Shown piece by piece: positions 15,792-25,172 of a DNA stretch of 64,000 nt. The DNA comes from Lancefieldella parvula DSM 20469 (lineage in GTDB: Bacteria > Actinomycetota > Coriobacteriia > Coriobacteriales > Atopobiaceae). The stretch spans positions 1,116,001-1,180,000 of the forward strand of contig NC_013203.1 of the NCBI RefSeq assembly GCF_000024225.1, read 5' to 3'. Below the pieces are notes generated by a model. It searched no databases. It was not told the DNA's origin and saw only the letters and a list, made by a program, of their open reading frames with translations. Position numbers and translations under genes: made by a program. How positions within the stretch are numbered: position 1 is the first letter of the stretch; each line of letters starts with the position of its first letter.

Positions 15792-17582
15792 TTAGTTTTG
15801 AGCGTCTTCGTACCAAGAAAGAACACGATCAATATTGTTTGCAGCGTAGCGATAGTAAATGAAGAACCACTCGCCTACGTTCTCGCCCTCTGCTTCCTTA
15901 ACCAGAGACCAAAGATACCAGCACCAACCGGCAAAGACTACATAGCTCCAGAAGTGTCTACGTTGCTCAAAAGTTGCCACTTTTCCAAAGTAGTAATCAA
16001 TAGCAGCATTAGCTTCATCGTCAGTAAGCTCACAGCAAACTGCGAAGGTACCAAAGTCATTAGCCTCATCTGACATTCCTGCATATTCCCAGTCAATAAG
16101 GCTGTAGGTGTCTGACTCATCAATCAAGAAATTCAGATAGAAGAAGTCATTGTGAGAAATAACAACTGGATACTCATCGGCATCTGCATACTTCTTCAAG
16201 CGCAGGACCTTTTCACGAAGATCATAATAGCCAGGAATCTCAATAGGACCCTCTTCAAGCAAGAGTTTCTCGTAATTAAGACCCTCATTGACAAAGTCAA
16301 AGGAACGATCAAGTGAGGCACCACTGTGATGCAGTTTGCGCCCCATCTCCATTGCACGTTTAAGCTGCTTAGGATTATGAGGATCAAGGTTCTGAGCGTT
16401 CTTTACAAACTTAGAAATCTTCCAACCCTCTTTTTGATCCTCGTAAATAAAGGTGCTATCAAGACCCAGCTCACGAGCAAGACGAAGACCAGCCTCTTCA
16501 GCAGCGCGATCAACAAGCTTCTCGGTGCCAACACCTGGATGCCTATAAACATACTCCTGAGCGTCTTCACCATGGCCCACAATAAAGTGAGCAGACAGAT
16601 TGGTAAGACCCTGCTTCAGTGGATAGAAGCCGTGAATGTCCTTCTTCTGGCAGTGAAGTACAGAAACAATATTGTCAAAAATCTCTGAATCTATATTCTC
16701 AATGAAGGCTGGGTCAAACTGACGCAGCTCATCAAGGGAGTCAAACTCATAAATCACGCCGTCAGGATATTTTCTAATGCTCATAGAGAGCTCTTTGATG
16801 TGACGGACGTAAATCTCTTCCCAGAGCATATCAACAGTCTCTGGCTTGTCGTAAACCTCTTCAAGAATATCTACAAACTTCCTTGAGAATTGTCTGTCAA
16901 AGAAGACGTGTCCAAGCATAATCCAAGAGTTAGAGCCACCAATTTCTACGCCGGCAATACGTCCACCACGGCCTTCTTTAAGACACCACTCGTCAGTTTC
17001 TCCTGCCACATAAGTTGCTGAATAGTAGGCCTCAAAAACATAGTGCTCAAAAGGATTCTCAGTAAAATAATCATCAGAAGAGCAAATATAGGTGTTATCC
17101 AGCTGCTCTTTGACATACCAGAGTGTAGAGTTATTGTTTCTCGTTGCGTAATCTGGGTTTACAACAATCTTGACACCATACTTTGCAGTCAGGTAGAAGA
17201 AATACTCCTTTTTATAGCCAACAACTACGGTGATATCGGTAACGCCAGCCTCCATAAGCTGATGGATCTGGCGCTCAATGAGAACTTCTCCTCGAACCTT
17301 CAAGACACCTTTTGGCTTCTCATAAGAGATTGGTGCAAAGCGAGAAGACAGACCAGCTGCCATAATAATGGCATTCTTGACCTCGTAAGGCTTCAGAGCT
17401 TCGAGACCCTTTGAAGTAATTAGATTATCGTCAATAAGACCCTGATCCTCCAGTGTTTTGACTGCTGAGTTAACAGATCCAAGGGAAAGGTCTGTATGTT
17501 CTGCGAGCTGCCTCTGATTGAACTTCTCGTTAGACTGAGCGATGGTTTTAAGTACGGAAAAAACGTTCTTTGTCAGTGCCAC
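15792..17582 (-). CDS. Fusion: winged-helix regulator, LicC nucleotidyltransferase and LicA choline kinase
   Basis: One 596-residue protein joins three modules. Residues 1-65 form a MarR-like winged helix (QRQLAEHTDLSLGSVNSAV). Residues 70-300 form a LicC-type cytidylyltransferase (IIMAAGLSSRFAP with EKPKGVL). Residues 310-596 form a choline kinase (ISHNDFFYLNF about residue 474 and IDWEYAG about 495). It should convert choline to phosphocholine and then CDP-choline for LicD. I chose GTG at 17582 because GGAGG lies upstream and the winged helix starts there; the frame reads back to 17633. A 24-codon reading frame overlaps the start, and an inverted repeat lies further upstream, so self-regulation by the winged helix is plausible. 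Confidence 0.88.
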   Translation of the reverse strand: MALTKNVFSVLKTIAQSNEKFNQRQLAEHTDLSLGSVNSAVKTLEDQGLIDDNLITSKGLEALKPYEVKNAIIMAAGLSSRFAPISYEKPKGVLKVRGEVLIERQIHQLMEAGVTDITVVVGYKKEYFFYLTAKYGVKIVVNPDYATRNNNSTLWYVKEQLDNTYICSSDDYFTENPFEHYVFEAYYSATYVAGETDEWCLKEGRGGRIAGVEIGGSNSWIMLGHVFFDRQFSRKFVDILEEVYDKPETVDMLWEEIYVRHIKELSMSIRKYPDGVIYEFDSLDELRQFDPAFIENIDSEIFDNIVSVLHCQKKDIHGFYPLKQGLTNLSAHFIVGHGEDAQEYVYRHPGVGTEKLVDRAAEEAGLRLARELGLDSTFIYEDQKEGWKISKFVKNAQNLDPHNPKQLKRAMEMGRKLHHSGASLDRSFDFVNEGLNYEKLLLEEGPIEIPGYYDLREKVLRLKKYADADEYPVVISHNDFFYLNFLIDESDTYSLIDWEYAGMSDEANDFGTFAVCCELTDDEANAAIDYYFGKVATFEQRRHFWSYVVFAGWCWYLWSLVKEAEGENVGEWFFIYYRYAANNIDRVLSWYEDAQN

Positions 17583-17647
17583 GGTTCCTCCAAATGAAGA
17601 CCAATTAACTGCATGAATAAACTTTTGAACCAATTTACTCTAGTCAT
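17573..17647 (-). CDS. Possible 24-residue leader peptide of the licCA fusion gene
   Basis: ATG at 17645-17647 is preceded by AAAGGAG with four-base spacing. It opens a 24-codon frame (beginning MTRVNWFKSL and ending LEEPWH) whose TGA at 17573-17575 lies just past the GTG start of the licCA fusion, an overlap of 10 bases. The strong ribosome-binding site and stop-start overlap suggest translational coupling or a regulatory leader peptide. It resembles no known family and could be chance. Confidence 0.45.
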   Translation of the reverse strand: MTRVNWFKSLFMQLIGLHLEEPWH

Positions 17648-17657
17648 AATACTCCTT

Positions 17658-17694
17658 TGTTCAAATTTGTACAAGTGTAAACACATTTTGAACA
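17658..17694. promoter_or_regulatory. Inverted repeat upstream of licCA (candidate operator)
   Basis: TGTTCAAA (17658-17665) and TTTGAACA (17687-17694) are perfect inverted copies separated by 21 bases, with further short dyads between them (TTGTACAA and GTGTAAACAC). It sits immediately upstream of the leader reading frame and the HTH-licC-licA gene. A spacing of this size suits a dimeric winged-helix regulator; the fusion protein itself is the obvious candidate ligand-sensing regulator. Confidence 0.5.
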
Positions 17695-17735
17695 TAATAG
17701 CTTTAGAGGATTACCAGAAACTGCTGATCTAACAA

Positions 17736-17760
17736 AAAACGGCACCAGAGATGCCGTTTT
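17736..17760 (-). terminator. Terminator of the rfb-licD operon
   Basis: AAAACGGCA (17736-17744) pairs with TGCCGTTTT (17752-17760). Read on the minus strand it is followed by a T-run and lies 35 bases past the stop codon of licD copy 2, the last gene of rfbA-rfbD-rfbB-licD. Confidence 0.82.
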
Positions 17761-17794
17761 ACCTTTTATGTATTACTTTACAAGCGAGAAAACC

Positions 17795-18640
17795 TTAGTA
17801 AGGACCAAAATCCAAACGCGCTGGATAGTGGTTTTTACGCTTCTCAACTGGAGGCATCTGCATGTAATCGCCGTAAAGCATCCTGAGGAACTTATCATTT
17901 TGATTAGGGAACGATACTTGAATTCCGTCAAAATCAAGCTTATCAACAGGAAAAACCTCATCAACTGGATAGGTATTTACAAACCTATCAGTATCATGCA
18001 GGTAGGCAATTCTTTTTGTCTTAACGTGAGCAAAGCGGTTGCGGGCTTCCTGCTCACGTTCATACATTTTCTGAGTAGAGAGATGTAGAAGTTTGCAAAC
18101 TCCCCTACCCATAGTAACTGCTGCTTTTAAAAGCTTTCCTTTGATGCCGTCGGCCAAAATAACAGGACGAGGCACGTCAACCAAGATACGCATATGCGAC
18201 CAGAACCACGCATCGAATGCCTGCTTCTTATATTCTTTCTCGTCATCTGAAACGTTATCAAAGCAGTAAACATCCAAGAAAATACCAAGATCAAGCGGAA
18301 GTGGAGCAAGCGCTTCTTCGCAGAACTGTGTACCCTTGAGCATGATTCGAGTAGTTGGGAACGGATAGTTAATGTCCCTCTCGGTATTCATGATTGAATA
18401 CTTTTCTGACCACTCTTTGTCATAAATATCTAGGAGCTTATTGAAGTCTTCTGCAGGAAGGCAGACATCAATATCATCATCCCAGGGAATAAATCCTTTA
18501 TGACGAAGAGCCCCAATAGCGGTGCCACCAAAGCCAAAATAACGGATGTTATTGGCCTCACACGTATCAACGAAGTCCTTTAAGATCATCAGCTCAACCT
18601 GCTGAAGATGCTTAAGTGTCTCTGTATCGTATGTGCGCAT
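17795..18640 (-). CDS. licD: LicD family phosphotransferase, copy 2
   Basis: The 281-residue protein carries the LicD signature GGTAIGALRHKGFIPWDDD followed by IDVCL, and ends with GDYMQMPPVEKRKNHYPA. It should transfer phosphocholine or a related group to a surface glycan sugar. Its ATG overlaps the rfbB stop (TAATG), so it is the last gene of the rhamnose operon. A copy of the dispersed CGAGAAAACC motif ends at the base before its stop codon on the plus strand. Having two LicD enzymes implies two acceptor sites or two polymers, which is inference. Confidence 0.92.
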   Translation of the reverse strand: MRTYDTETLKHLQQVELMILKDFVDTCEANNIRYFGFGGTAIGALRHKGFIPWDDDIDVCLPAEDFNKLLDIYDKEWSEKYSIMNTERDINYPFPTTRIMLKGTQFCEEALAPLPLDLGIFLDVYCFDNVSDDEKEYKKQAFDAWFWSHMRILVDVPRPVILADGIKGKLLKAAVTMGRGVCKLLHLSTQKMYEREQEARNRFAHVKTKRIAYLHDTDRFVNTYPVDEVFPVDKLDFDGIQVSFPNQNDKFLRMLYGDYMQMPPVEKRKNHYPARLDFGPY

Positions 18641-19707
18641 TATCGACCTTCATACATCTTCTTGTAGTAATCCTGGTAATCACCAGAAACTACATTCTTA
18701 ACCCACTTACGGTTCTCTAGATACCAGTTGATAGTGGTAACAATTCCCTCTTCAAATGGAGTTTCTGGATACCAGCCCAACTCTTCTTTAATCTTATCAG
18801 GTGCAATGCCGTAACGGCGGTCATGACCCTTGCGGTCAGTAACGTAAGAAATCAGATCCTCAGTAATCTGAGTGTCCCCAGTGATTCTTGCAACTTCACT
18901 GATGATGCGCTTAACAATGTAAAGGTTATTGCGCTCGTTATGACCACCAATGTTGTAAACCTCACCCAGTCTGCCGCCCTCAAGAACCATAGCAATTGCC
19001 TTACAGTGATCATCAACGTAGAGCCAATCTCGAACGTTGAGTCCATCACCATAGACAGGAAGAGACTTATGTTCTAAGCAATTCTCAATCATCAGAGGAA
19101 TGAGCTTCTCGGGGAACTGGTAAGGGCCATAGTTGTTGGAGCAACGCGTGATTACCGCAGGAAATCCGTACGTGTCATGCCAGGCTTTTACAAACATATC
19201 TGCAGAAGCCTTAGATGCAGAGTAGGGGCTGTGTGGACTCAAAGATGTGGTCTCACGGAAAAATGCTTTTGGATCATCAAGTGACAGTGAGCCATAGACC
19301 TCATCAGTAGAAACCTGCAGATACTTATGGTCTCCGTAAGAACCCTGACCATCATTCCAGAAAGACTCTGCAACACTCAAAAGAGCAACAGTACCCATGA
19401 CATTGGTATCGGCGAAGGCGCCTGGATCTTCAATGGAGCGATCTACGTGGCTCTCTGCAGCAAAGTTGATGACATAATCGGGATGATGAGCCTCAAACAG
19501 CTGTGTCAGAGCCTCTTTATCCCTAATGTCTACGTGAGCAAAGGTGTAGCGAGGGTCTTGATCATATTCCGAAAGATTCTCAAGGTTGCCCGCATAAGTC
19601 AGAGCATCCACATTCAAGATATGAATGTCCTGATTTCTTTTGAGCATATAGTGGATAAAGTTAGATCCAATAAATCCAGCTCCACCAGTTACTAAATAGG
19701 TCTTCAC
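18640..19707 (-). CDS. rfbB: dTDP-glucose 4,6-dehydratase
   Basis: RfbB converts dTDP-glucose to dTDP-4-keto-6-deoxyglucose. The 355-residue SDR-fold protein has the NAD motif GGAGFIGSNF, FAAESHVDRSI, STDEVYGSL, and the catalytic SPYSASKASAD with Tyr and Lys. The start is GTG at 19707, one base after the rfbD stop, with GAGG upstream. It lies in the operon rfbA-rfbD-rfbB-licD. Confidence 0.96.
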   Translation of the reverse strand: MKTYLVTGGAGFIGSNFIHYMLKRNQDIHILNVDALTYAGNLENLSEYDQDPRYTFAHVDIRDKEALTQLFEAHHPDYVINFAAESHVDRSIEDPGAFADTNVMGTVALLSVAESFWNDGQGSYGDHKYLQVSTDEVYGSLSLDDPKAFFRETTSLSPHSPYSASKASADMFVKAWHDTYGFPAVITRCSNNYGPYQFPEKLIPLMIENCLEHKSLPVYGDGLNVRDWLYVDDHCKAIAMVLEGGRLGEVYNIGGHNERNNLYIVKRIISEVARITGDTQITEDLISYVTDRKGHDRRYGIAPDKIKEELGWYPETPFEEGIVTTINWYLENRKWVKNVVSGDYQDYYKKMYEGR

Positions 19708-19708
19708 A

Positions 19709-20608
19709 CTAACCTCTTTCTACCTTCGAAAGATATGTGGCAAGAGCCTCTTGCCAAGGCCTCATACAATTTCCAATAGTACTCTCAAGATGTCCGTTTA
19801 CCAAAGATGAATATGCAGGGCGAGAAGCACTTTCTGGGTGCAGCTCTTTCCACTGAGCAGAGGTTACTCTGGTAACCTTACAGTCAAGATTGCTGCCAGC
19901 CATAATAGCCTCTGCAAAATCAGCCCACGAACACGTTCCCTCATTAGTAGCGTGGTAGATGCCATAGTTCTCAGTGGCCGCAATACACAAAATTGCGTGA
20001 GCCAGATCATTTGCGCTGGTAGGGTTACCTACCTGATCATCAACAACACTAATCTCTGGATACTTGGCGCCTAGGGTGCGCATGGTTGCCACAAAGTTCT
20101 TGCCAACATAGCCATAAAGCCATGCAGTTCTCACCACAAATGTTCGGGGATTTGCCGCAAGCGCAAGTCCTTCTCCCGCTAATTTAGATCGACCATATGC
20201 AGAAACAGGATAAGGAGCATCTTGTTCTGTACGAGGAGTGCTTTCTTTGCCGCTAAACACATAATCAGTGGAAACCTGAACAAGCTTTGTCTGCGTAGCG
20301 CTACAAGCTCGTGCAAGATTCATAGGACCAAGTGCATTTACCGCAAACGCTGCCTCAAAATTACTTTCACAACCATCTACGTTTGTTGCGGCGGCACAGT
20401 TAATAACAACGTCATAGCGTTCATGCTGGTCAAACCACGCGCTTACTGCCTCTGAACTGGTAATATCAAGTTCATCAGCATCAGTATAATCAACATCTGG
20501 TTCAACAAAAACCTCTGGAATTGGACCAATCTCAGAGACACCGGATTCAAAAAGACGTTTGAGCTCGTTGCCTAACTGGCCATGTGCACCAGTGATAAGA
20601 ACGTGCAT
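19709..20608 (-). CDS. rfbD: dTDP-4-dehydrorhamnose reductase
   Basis: RfbD reduces dTDP-4-keto-rhamnose to dTDP-L-rhamnose. The Rossmann motif TGAHGQLGNEL, VNCAAATNVDGCE, STDYVFSGK and the catalytic YGRSKLAGE are all present. ATG at 20608 has AAGGAG upstream and lies one base after the rfbA stop; an open extension to 20743 overlaps rfbA and is not needed. The length of 299 residues is normal. Confidence 0.96.
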   Translation of the reverse strand: MHVLITGAHGQLGNELKRLFESGVSEIGPIPEVFVEPDVDYTDADELDITSSEAVSAWFDQHERYDVVINCAAATNVDGCESNFEAAFAVNALGPMNLARACSATQTKLVQVSTDYVFSGKESTPRTEQDAPYPVSAYGRSKLAGEGLALAANPRTFVVRTAWLYGYVGKNFVATMRTLGAKYPEISVVDDQVGNPTSANDLAHAILCIAATENYGIYHATNEGTCSWADFAEAIMAGSNLDCKVTRVTSAQWKELHPESASRPAYSSLVNGHLESTIGNCMRPWQEALATYLSKVERG

Positions 20609-20609
20609 G

Positions 20610-21512
20610 TTACTCTCCTTTTCCAGAAGGAAGAATTCGTCCTTCTGCAACACTCTTGAGGTGTTCACCATAGGCAGATTTACCGTAGCGCTCTGCACAT
20701 TCAATGAGTTTTGCGCTATCAATCCAGCCGTTCTCAAAAGCAATCTCTTCTGGAACGCTTACCGGCAGACCTTGAGCTGTTTCAACGGTACGGACAAAGG
20801 TTGATGCCTCAAAGAGAGACTCCATAGTTCCCGTATCAAGCCATGCAAAACCGCGGCCAAGAGTGACAACGTCAAGGGTGCCGTCCTCAAGATACAGACG
20901 GTTAAGATCAGTAATCTCGTACTCACCCCGAGCACTTGGCTGAACTTGCTTTACCAGCTCAGTAACACGCTGATCATAGAAATAGAGACCAGTTACTGCG
21001 TAGTTAGACTTTGGATGAGCTGGCTTTTCTTCAATTGAAATAGCGTTGTAGTTCTTATCAAACTCAACAACGCCAAAACGCTCTGGATCATCCACGTGAT
21101 AACCAAAGACTGTAGCACGGCCAGCAGTTTGTGCCTGCTGAGCAGCTTTTCTAACAAGTCCTGAAAGACCATTTCCAAAGAAGATATTATCTCCAAGAAT
21201 GAGAGCTGCAGCATCATCGCCAATAAACTCTTTACCAATAACAAATGCCTGAGCCAATCCATCAGGAGAAGGTTGTTCAGCATAGCTGATAGAGATGCCA
21301 AAATCAGATCCGTCACCCAAAAGCTTTTCAAAATTTGGAAGGTCACGAGGAGTAGAGATAACAAGAATGTCTCTAATTCCCGCCAGCATAAGCGTAGACA
21401 GAGGATAGTAAATCATTGGCTTGTCATAAACAGGTAAAAGCTGTTTAGACGTAACGGTTGTCAGCGGATAAAGCCTCGTGCCGCTACCTCCTGCAAGAAT
21501 GATGCCTTTCAC
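20610..21512 (-). CDS. rfbA: Glucose-1-phosphate thymidylyltransferase
   Basis: RfbA makes dTDP-glucose, the first step of the rhamnose pathway. The 300-residue protein starts [18 protein letters not shown], the nucleotide-binding signature, and contains [22 protein letters not shown] and [18 protein letters not shown]. It is the first gene of the rhamnose operon; about 75 bases separate it from the membrane protein gene upstream. Confidence 0.96.
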   Translation of the reverse strand: MKGIILAGGSGTRLYPLTTVTSKQLLPVYDKPMIYYPLSTLMLAGIRDILVISTPRDLPNFEKLLGDGSDFGISISYAEQPSPDGLAQAFVIGKEFIGDDAAALILGDNIFFGNGLSGLVRKAAQQAQTAGRATVFGYHVDDPERFGVVEFDKNYNAISIEEKPAHPKSNYAVTGLYFYDQRVTELVKQVQPSARGEYEITDLNRLYLEDGTLDVVTLGRGFAWLDTGTMESLFEASTFVRTVETAQGLPVSVPEEIAFENGWIDSAKLIECAERYGKSAYGEHLKSVAEGRILPSGKGE

Positions 21513-21587
21513 AATCTACTCCTCATCAATCGGGTTTCTCGCGCAATGGTACTTAGAATAACGCTCATCCGTAAACTTACCAAAGTC

Positions 21588-23765
21588 CTACTCAACGGCC
21601 GTAATTCTATATAGTCTATAAGGTCCTTCTTGAAGAACAATCTCAAATCCAGGATCTTTATCGGTGATCTGTAGGCCTGAGAAGAAATCGCTTTGATTTC
21701 CTAGCAAGGCTGGATTTTCTAAGTCAAGCAACAGAACATATCTTGCTCCAGTTTCTCGGACCGCTTGTTGAACCTCTGGATTAGTAGCTACCTCATTAAG
21801 CTTTGTACGAATAATCGCACTTTGTGGCAACTCTTCTTCTTCAACTTTCTCTCGATAGAAAATATTCATGCCATAAAGTGAATTGAGAACCAACGAACCA
21901 TCGTATGGATTATTGACCACCAAATTATCGCCAACAATCTGCAGAGCTCTTCTTACGAACTCGTCCTCACTTGTCTTATAAGTTGTCCACTCACGAGGCT
22001 CAAAAACCTCATTAAGCCAAATGATTCCCCAGCGAAGCTCACTGCGTTCTCTTCTGGGCAGGCTTGCTAAATCCCAAGGACTTAGGAGTGCACAACCCCA
22101 CAACACAGCAATAATGCACATGAGAATGCCAGAGTTTTTAATAAACATGCAGGGCTTACAGGATGATTGATCTCCATTTGCAGAAATGGTGCAAGCAAAA
22201 TTCTCTGAGTTGATTTTCTCGCCTTTGTTGCCTTCTTTAACTGTCTTAATTCCGTGTTTAATCAGATCAAACAAAAGCGTAATGGCAGTTTCCATGCCAA
22301 CAATTACAACAGGCACTGCAGCGATTGTCACCATTGCAGCAGTTCTCTCTGGATCGGTATACCAAAATCCCGAGAAGAACCTCTTAATAGGAAGAACCTC
22401 AGAAAGACTTGCCACATAAATGAGAGCCGTCATGAGAAACGCCAGAATAAGCCAACGACAATTCTTCTTCAAAATGCAGCTAACAAATCCAATCCAGAAC
22501 GCAACCGCAAAGAGAATCTGTGGCATGTTCATGAACAAGCCAAAGTTCAATACGGTTTGAGCTGCCGCAAGCGGCTTGACGTAAATCTCCCACACAAAAT
22601 TGACCGTAGGAGCCAAGAAGCTTGTATTAAGCAGGAAAACCCAAATGCCAACCGCAAGGCCCGCTGTAACAACTTCCATAACCGCTAAAAGCGCAATACC
22701 TTTTGTTTTTGAAAGCATGAATTTGTCTTGAAGAAAATTGGTAAGTCGTGGCAAAAAACTGCAAAGCACATAAGGTAAAACACAGATAGCCCAGAAGAAA
22801 TCTGCACTTGGATGCATCATGGCAAGGGCGAGAATACCCATCACACACAAAAGCACTAGCCTTGGATTTACAAACGAAGTCAACTTTAGCTGTTCAGCAA
22901 CAGAATCATTTTTGTCCGGAACAGCACCATTGAGCATCAAGATGACAAGTACAACAGCACTAGGAACAGCGCAGAATCCCATTACGTTTGGAAATACTGC
23001 ATGAACAGTAACCATTCGAAGAGGAAATGCCAGCTGTGCAAAAACTACAAATGAGGTTAGAACGCTAGCAACGAGGTTTTTCTTTCCTATTATTTGAAGC
23101 AGTGCGCAGATACCCACTGGATATATAACTGCCACGGAGACAAACCACACAACGTTTTCTGTCAGCGCTTCATTAAGACCGGTTATGACCGTAGCAATAG
23201 CAGCTACCGAGTGAAGGGCATTTGGATAGAAGCCTTCATCAAAGAAGGGAGTCTGAAACTCTGGCCTTGCTCCCGTATAAAAGGCAGCATGCAGCATGGA
23301 ATAAATGCCCGACTGAACACTTCTTGTAATGTACGCAAGGTGCGCGTAGTTATCAGCGGACTGCAAAAACCATGAAGGGTTTCTGATTGCCTTGTGGAAA
23401 ATAACAAAGAATATTGCAGTAGAGATAACAGCAGTTACTAAGAGAAAGACTCTGTTTAGAGAGTCCTTCTCGCCAGGGTTTGTATGAGATTGATTTTCCT
23501 GAATGGGTCTGATTTTCTGAATAAGATAGGCAAGCCCAGCAGCAATCAGGATAAAAAAGCCAACGCCTCCCAAAAGCGGTGTTACGCCTCTTAGGCCCAG
23601 AGGATAGATAGCAATTCCAGAAAAACCAATGAGGCAGACCGAGATAAGCGGAGCTACCACAAGGGATGTCATTCGTTTAGTGCCAATAGCGCGAGAAAAA
23701 AGATATCCTGGTACATAACAAAGAACCAGTACAACTACTACGGCTAGAACAAACTGTCTCCACAT
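21588..23765 (-). CDS. Large multi-pass membrane protein (DUF6541-like)
   Basis: The 725-residue product has roughly a dozen hydrophobic helices and an extracytoplasmic C-terminal region (about 570-725). It begins with a hydrophobic helix including LCYVPGYLF, and an early extracytoplasmic loop contains SWFLQSADNYAHLAYI. This layout resembles actinobacterial DUF6541 and membrane GT-C-type glycosyltransferases, which use lipid-linked sugars at the outer face. Its place just upstream of the rhamnose operon supports a cell-wall glycan role. I do not see an unambiguous catalytic motif, so the assignment is tentative. Confidence 0.6.
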   Translation of the reverse strand: MWRQFVLAVVVVLVLCYVPGYLFSRAIGTKRMTSLVVAPLISVCLIGFSGIAIYPLGLRGVTPLLGGVGFFILIAAGLAYLIQKIRPIQENQSHTNPGEKDSLNRVFLLVTAVISTAIFFVIFHKAIRNPSWFLQSADNYAHLAYITRSVQSGIYSMLHAAFYTGARPEFQTPFFDEGFYPNALHSVAAIATVITGLNEALTENVVWFVSVAVIYPVGICALLQIIGKKNLVASVLTSFVVFAQLAFPLRMVTVHAVFPNVMGFCAVPSAVVLVILMLNGAVPDKNDSVAEQLKLTSFVNPRLVLLCVMGILALAMMHPSADFFWAICVLPYVLCSFLPRLTNFLQDKFMLSKTKGIALLAVMEVVTAGLAVGIWVFLLNTSFLAPTVNFVWEIYVKPLAAAQTVLNFGLFMNMPQILFAVAFWIGFVSCILKKNCRWLILAFLMTALIYVASLSEVLPIKRFFSGFWYTDPERTAAMVTIAAVPVVIVGMETAITLLFDLIKHGIKTVKEGNKGEKINSENFACTISANGDQSSCKPCMFIKNSGILMCIIAVLWGCALLSPWDLASLPRRERSELRWGIIWLNEVFEPREWTTYKTSEDEFVRRALQIVGDNLVVNNPYDGSLVLNSLYGMNIFYREKVEEEELPQSAIIRTKLNEVATNPEVQQAVRETGARYVLLLDLENPALLGNQSDFFSGLQITDKDPGFEIVLQEGPYRLYRITAVE

Positions 23766-23798
23766 GTGTCAGTTTCCTTATTTGGTGGCCATTACCGA

Positions 23799-25010
23799 CT
23801 AGATAAGCTTAGCCCAACGCTTCTTGCCTGCCTGAAGAAGAGCTCCCTCAAGAACCGATGGCTCAACCTTATACGTCTTTGCTGCTATTGGTTTCTGATT
23901 AATCTTAATGCCGCAACCATCAATGAGACGACGTGCTTCGCCGTTACTTGAAGCAATTCCTGCCTCAACTAAAATCTTTGGTAAGTATATAAGTCCATCT
24001 TCATCTGCCTCAAGGGTAATTGCAAACTCTTTGACATCGTCAGGAACCTCATTGTTTTTGAACTGAGCATCAAAAGATGCCTGTGCCTTAAGGCCTTCTC
24101 CCTCACCATGGTAAAGATCAACAATATTTCTACCAAGAGCGCGCTTAAGCTGGTAAGGATCAGCAGTGCCATCCTCAAAGCTCTTATCAATTGCATCAAG
24201 CTCGTCAATGGAAAGTGTGGAACAAAGACGATAATACATTGGAATAATCTCGTCAGTGATAGACATGACCTTGCCGAACATATCATTTGGCTCATCAGTC
24301 AGACCGATGTAGTTACCGTAAGACTTACTCATCTTCTTAGTACCGTCAGTACCTACAAGCAGAGGCATAGTCAAAGCAATCTGAGGTTCCATGTCCATAT
24401 CACGCATAAGATCTCGACCGGCAAGTAGGTTAAAGATTTGGTCGTTTCCACCCATCTCTACATCTGCCTTAATAACAACAGAATCGTATGCCTGAAGAAC
24501 AGGGTAAATAAACTCATGAAGTGCGATTGGCTGCTGGTTGTGATAGCGATTAGAAAAGTCTTCTCGCTCAAGAATGCGAGCAATGGTGAATTTGCTCATA
24601 AGACCAAGCATGGTTTCCAAATTCATTGGCTTAATCCAGTCACCGTTGTGAACAACAGTAGTTCTTTCTGGATCAAGAATCTTCATTGCCTGATTAACGT
24701 AGGTCTCTGCATTGGCATCTACCTGCTCTGCAGTTAAAGGAGGGCGAGTAGAATCACGACCAGAAGGGTCACCAATCAGTGCAGTACCACTACCGATAAT
24801 TAAAGTAACATTATGGCCAAGGTCCTGAAACTGGCGCATCTTGCGCAGAGGAACCGCATGGCCCAAGTGCAAATCAGGGCTTGTTGGATCAACGCCAAGT
24901 TTGATGTTAAGAGGGGTGCCTTTCTTGAGTTTTTCTTTTAAACCATCCAAAGGAACAATCTGCATAGTTCCAGAAGTAATAACACGGAGCTGTTCTTCTA
25001 CTGAAAGCAC
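23799..25010 (-). CDS. tyrS: Tyrosyl-tRNA synthetase
   Basis: TyrRS charges tRNA-Tyr. The class I motifs are HLGH (in DLHLGHAVPLRK) and KMSKS (in GTKKMSKSYGNYIGL), and an S4-like RNA-binding domain occupies about the last 65 residues (EAGIASSNGEARRLIDGCG). I chose GTG at 25010 (VLSVEEQLR) with GAGAGG upstream; the frame can be read to 25070. No T-box leader fits in the 162 bases upstream. It may be co-transcribed with the membrane protein gene downstream (33-base gap). Confidence 0.95.
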   Translation of the reverse strand: MLSVEEQLRVITSGTMQIVPLDGLKEKLKKGTPLNIKLGVDPTSPDLHLGHAVPLRKMRQFQDLGHNVTLIIGSGTALIGDPSGRDSTRPPLTAEQVDANAETYVNQAMKILDPERTTVVHNGDWIKPMNLETMLGLMSKFTIARILEREDFSNRYHNQQPIALHEFIYPVLQAYDSVVIKADVEMGGNDQIFNLLAGRDLMRDMDMEPQIALTMPLLVGTDGTKKMSKSYGNYIGLTDEPNDMFGKVMSITDEIIPMYYRLCSTLSIDELDAIDKSFEDGTADPYQLKRALGRNIVDLYHGEGEGLKAQASFDAQFKNNEVPDDVKEFAITLEADEDGLIYLPKILVEAGIASSNGEARRLIDGCGIKINQKPIAAKTYKVEPSVLEGALLQAGKKRWAKLI

Positions 25011-25116
25011 TCTGTATCCTCTCAACGCGAGCCTGTTAAACCATATAGTTGCTATTACAAATAGTATCAATTCAAAAATATTATCTATCAGAATACAACA
25101 GAGTTATAACTCTTTA

Positions 25117-25146
25117 TTCACTGAAACATAAATATCAGACTATAAT
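25117..25146 (+). promoter_or_regulatory. Promoter of the PBP gene
   Basis: TATAAT at 25141-25146 is a perfect -10 box, with TTCACT at 25117-25122 as a weak -35 at 18-base spacing. AAGGAGG at 25162-25168 is the ribosome-binding site of the penicillin-binding protein gene starting at 25173. Confidence 0.7.
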
Positions 25147-25172
25147 AGTGAGGACTATGACAAGGAGGCTCA

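Noticed and set aside
25011-25172. T-box leader for tyrS
   Set aside because: The gap is only 162 bases shared with a divergent promoter, and no T-box core sequence is visible.
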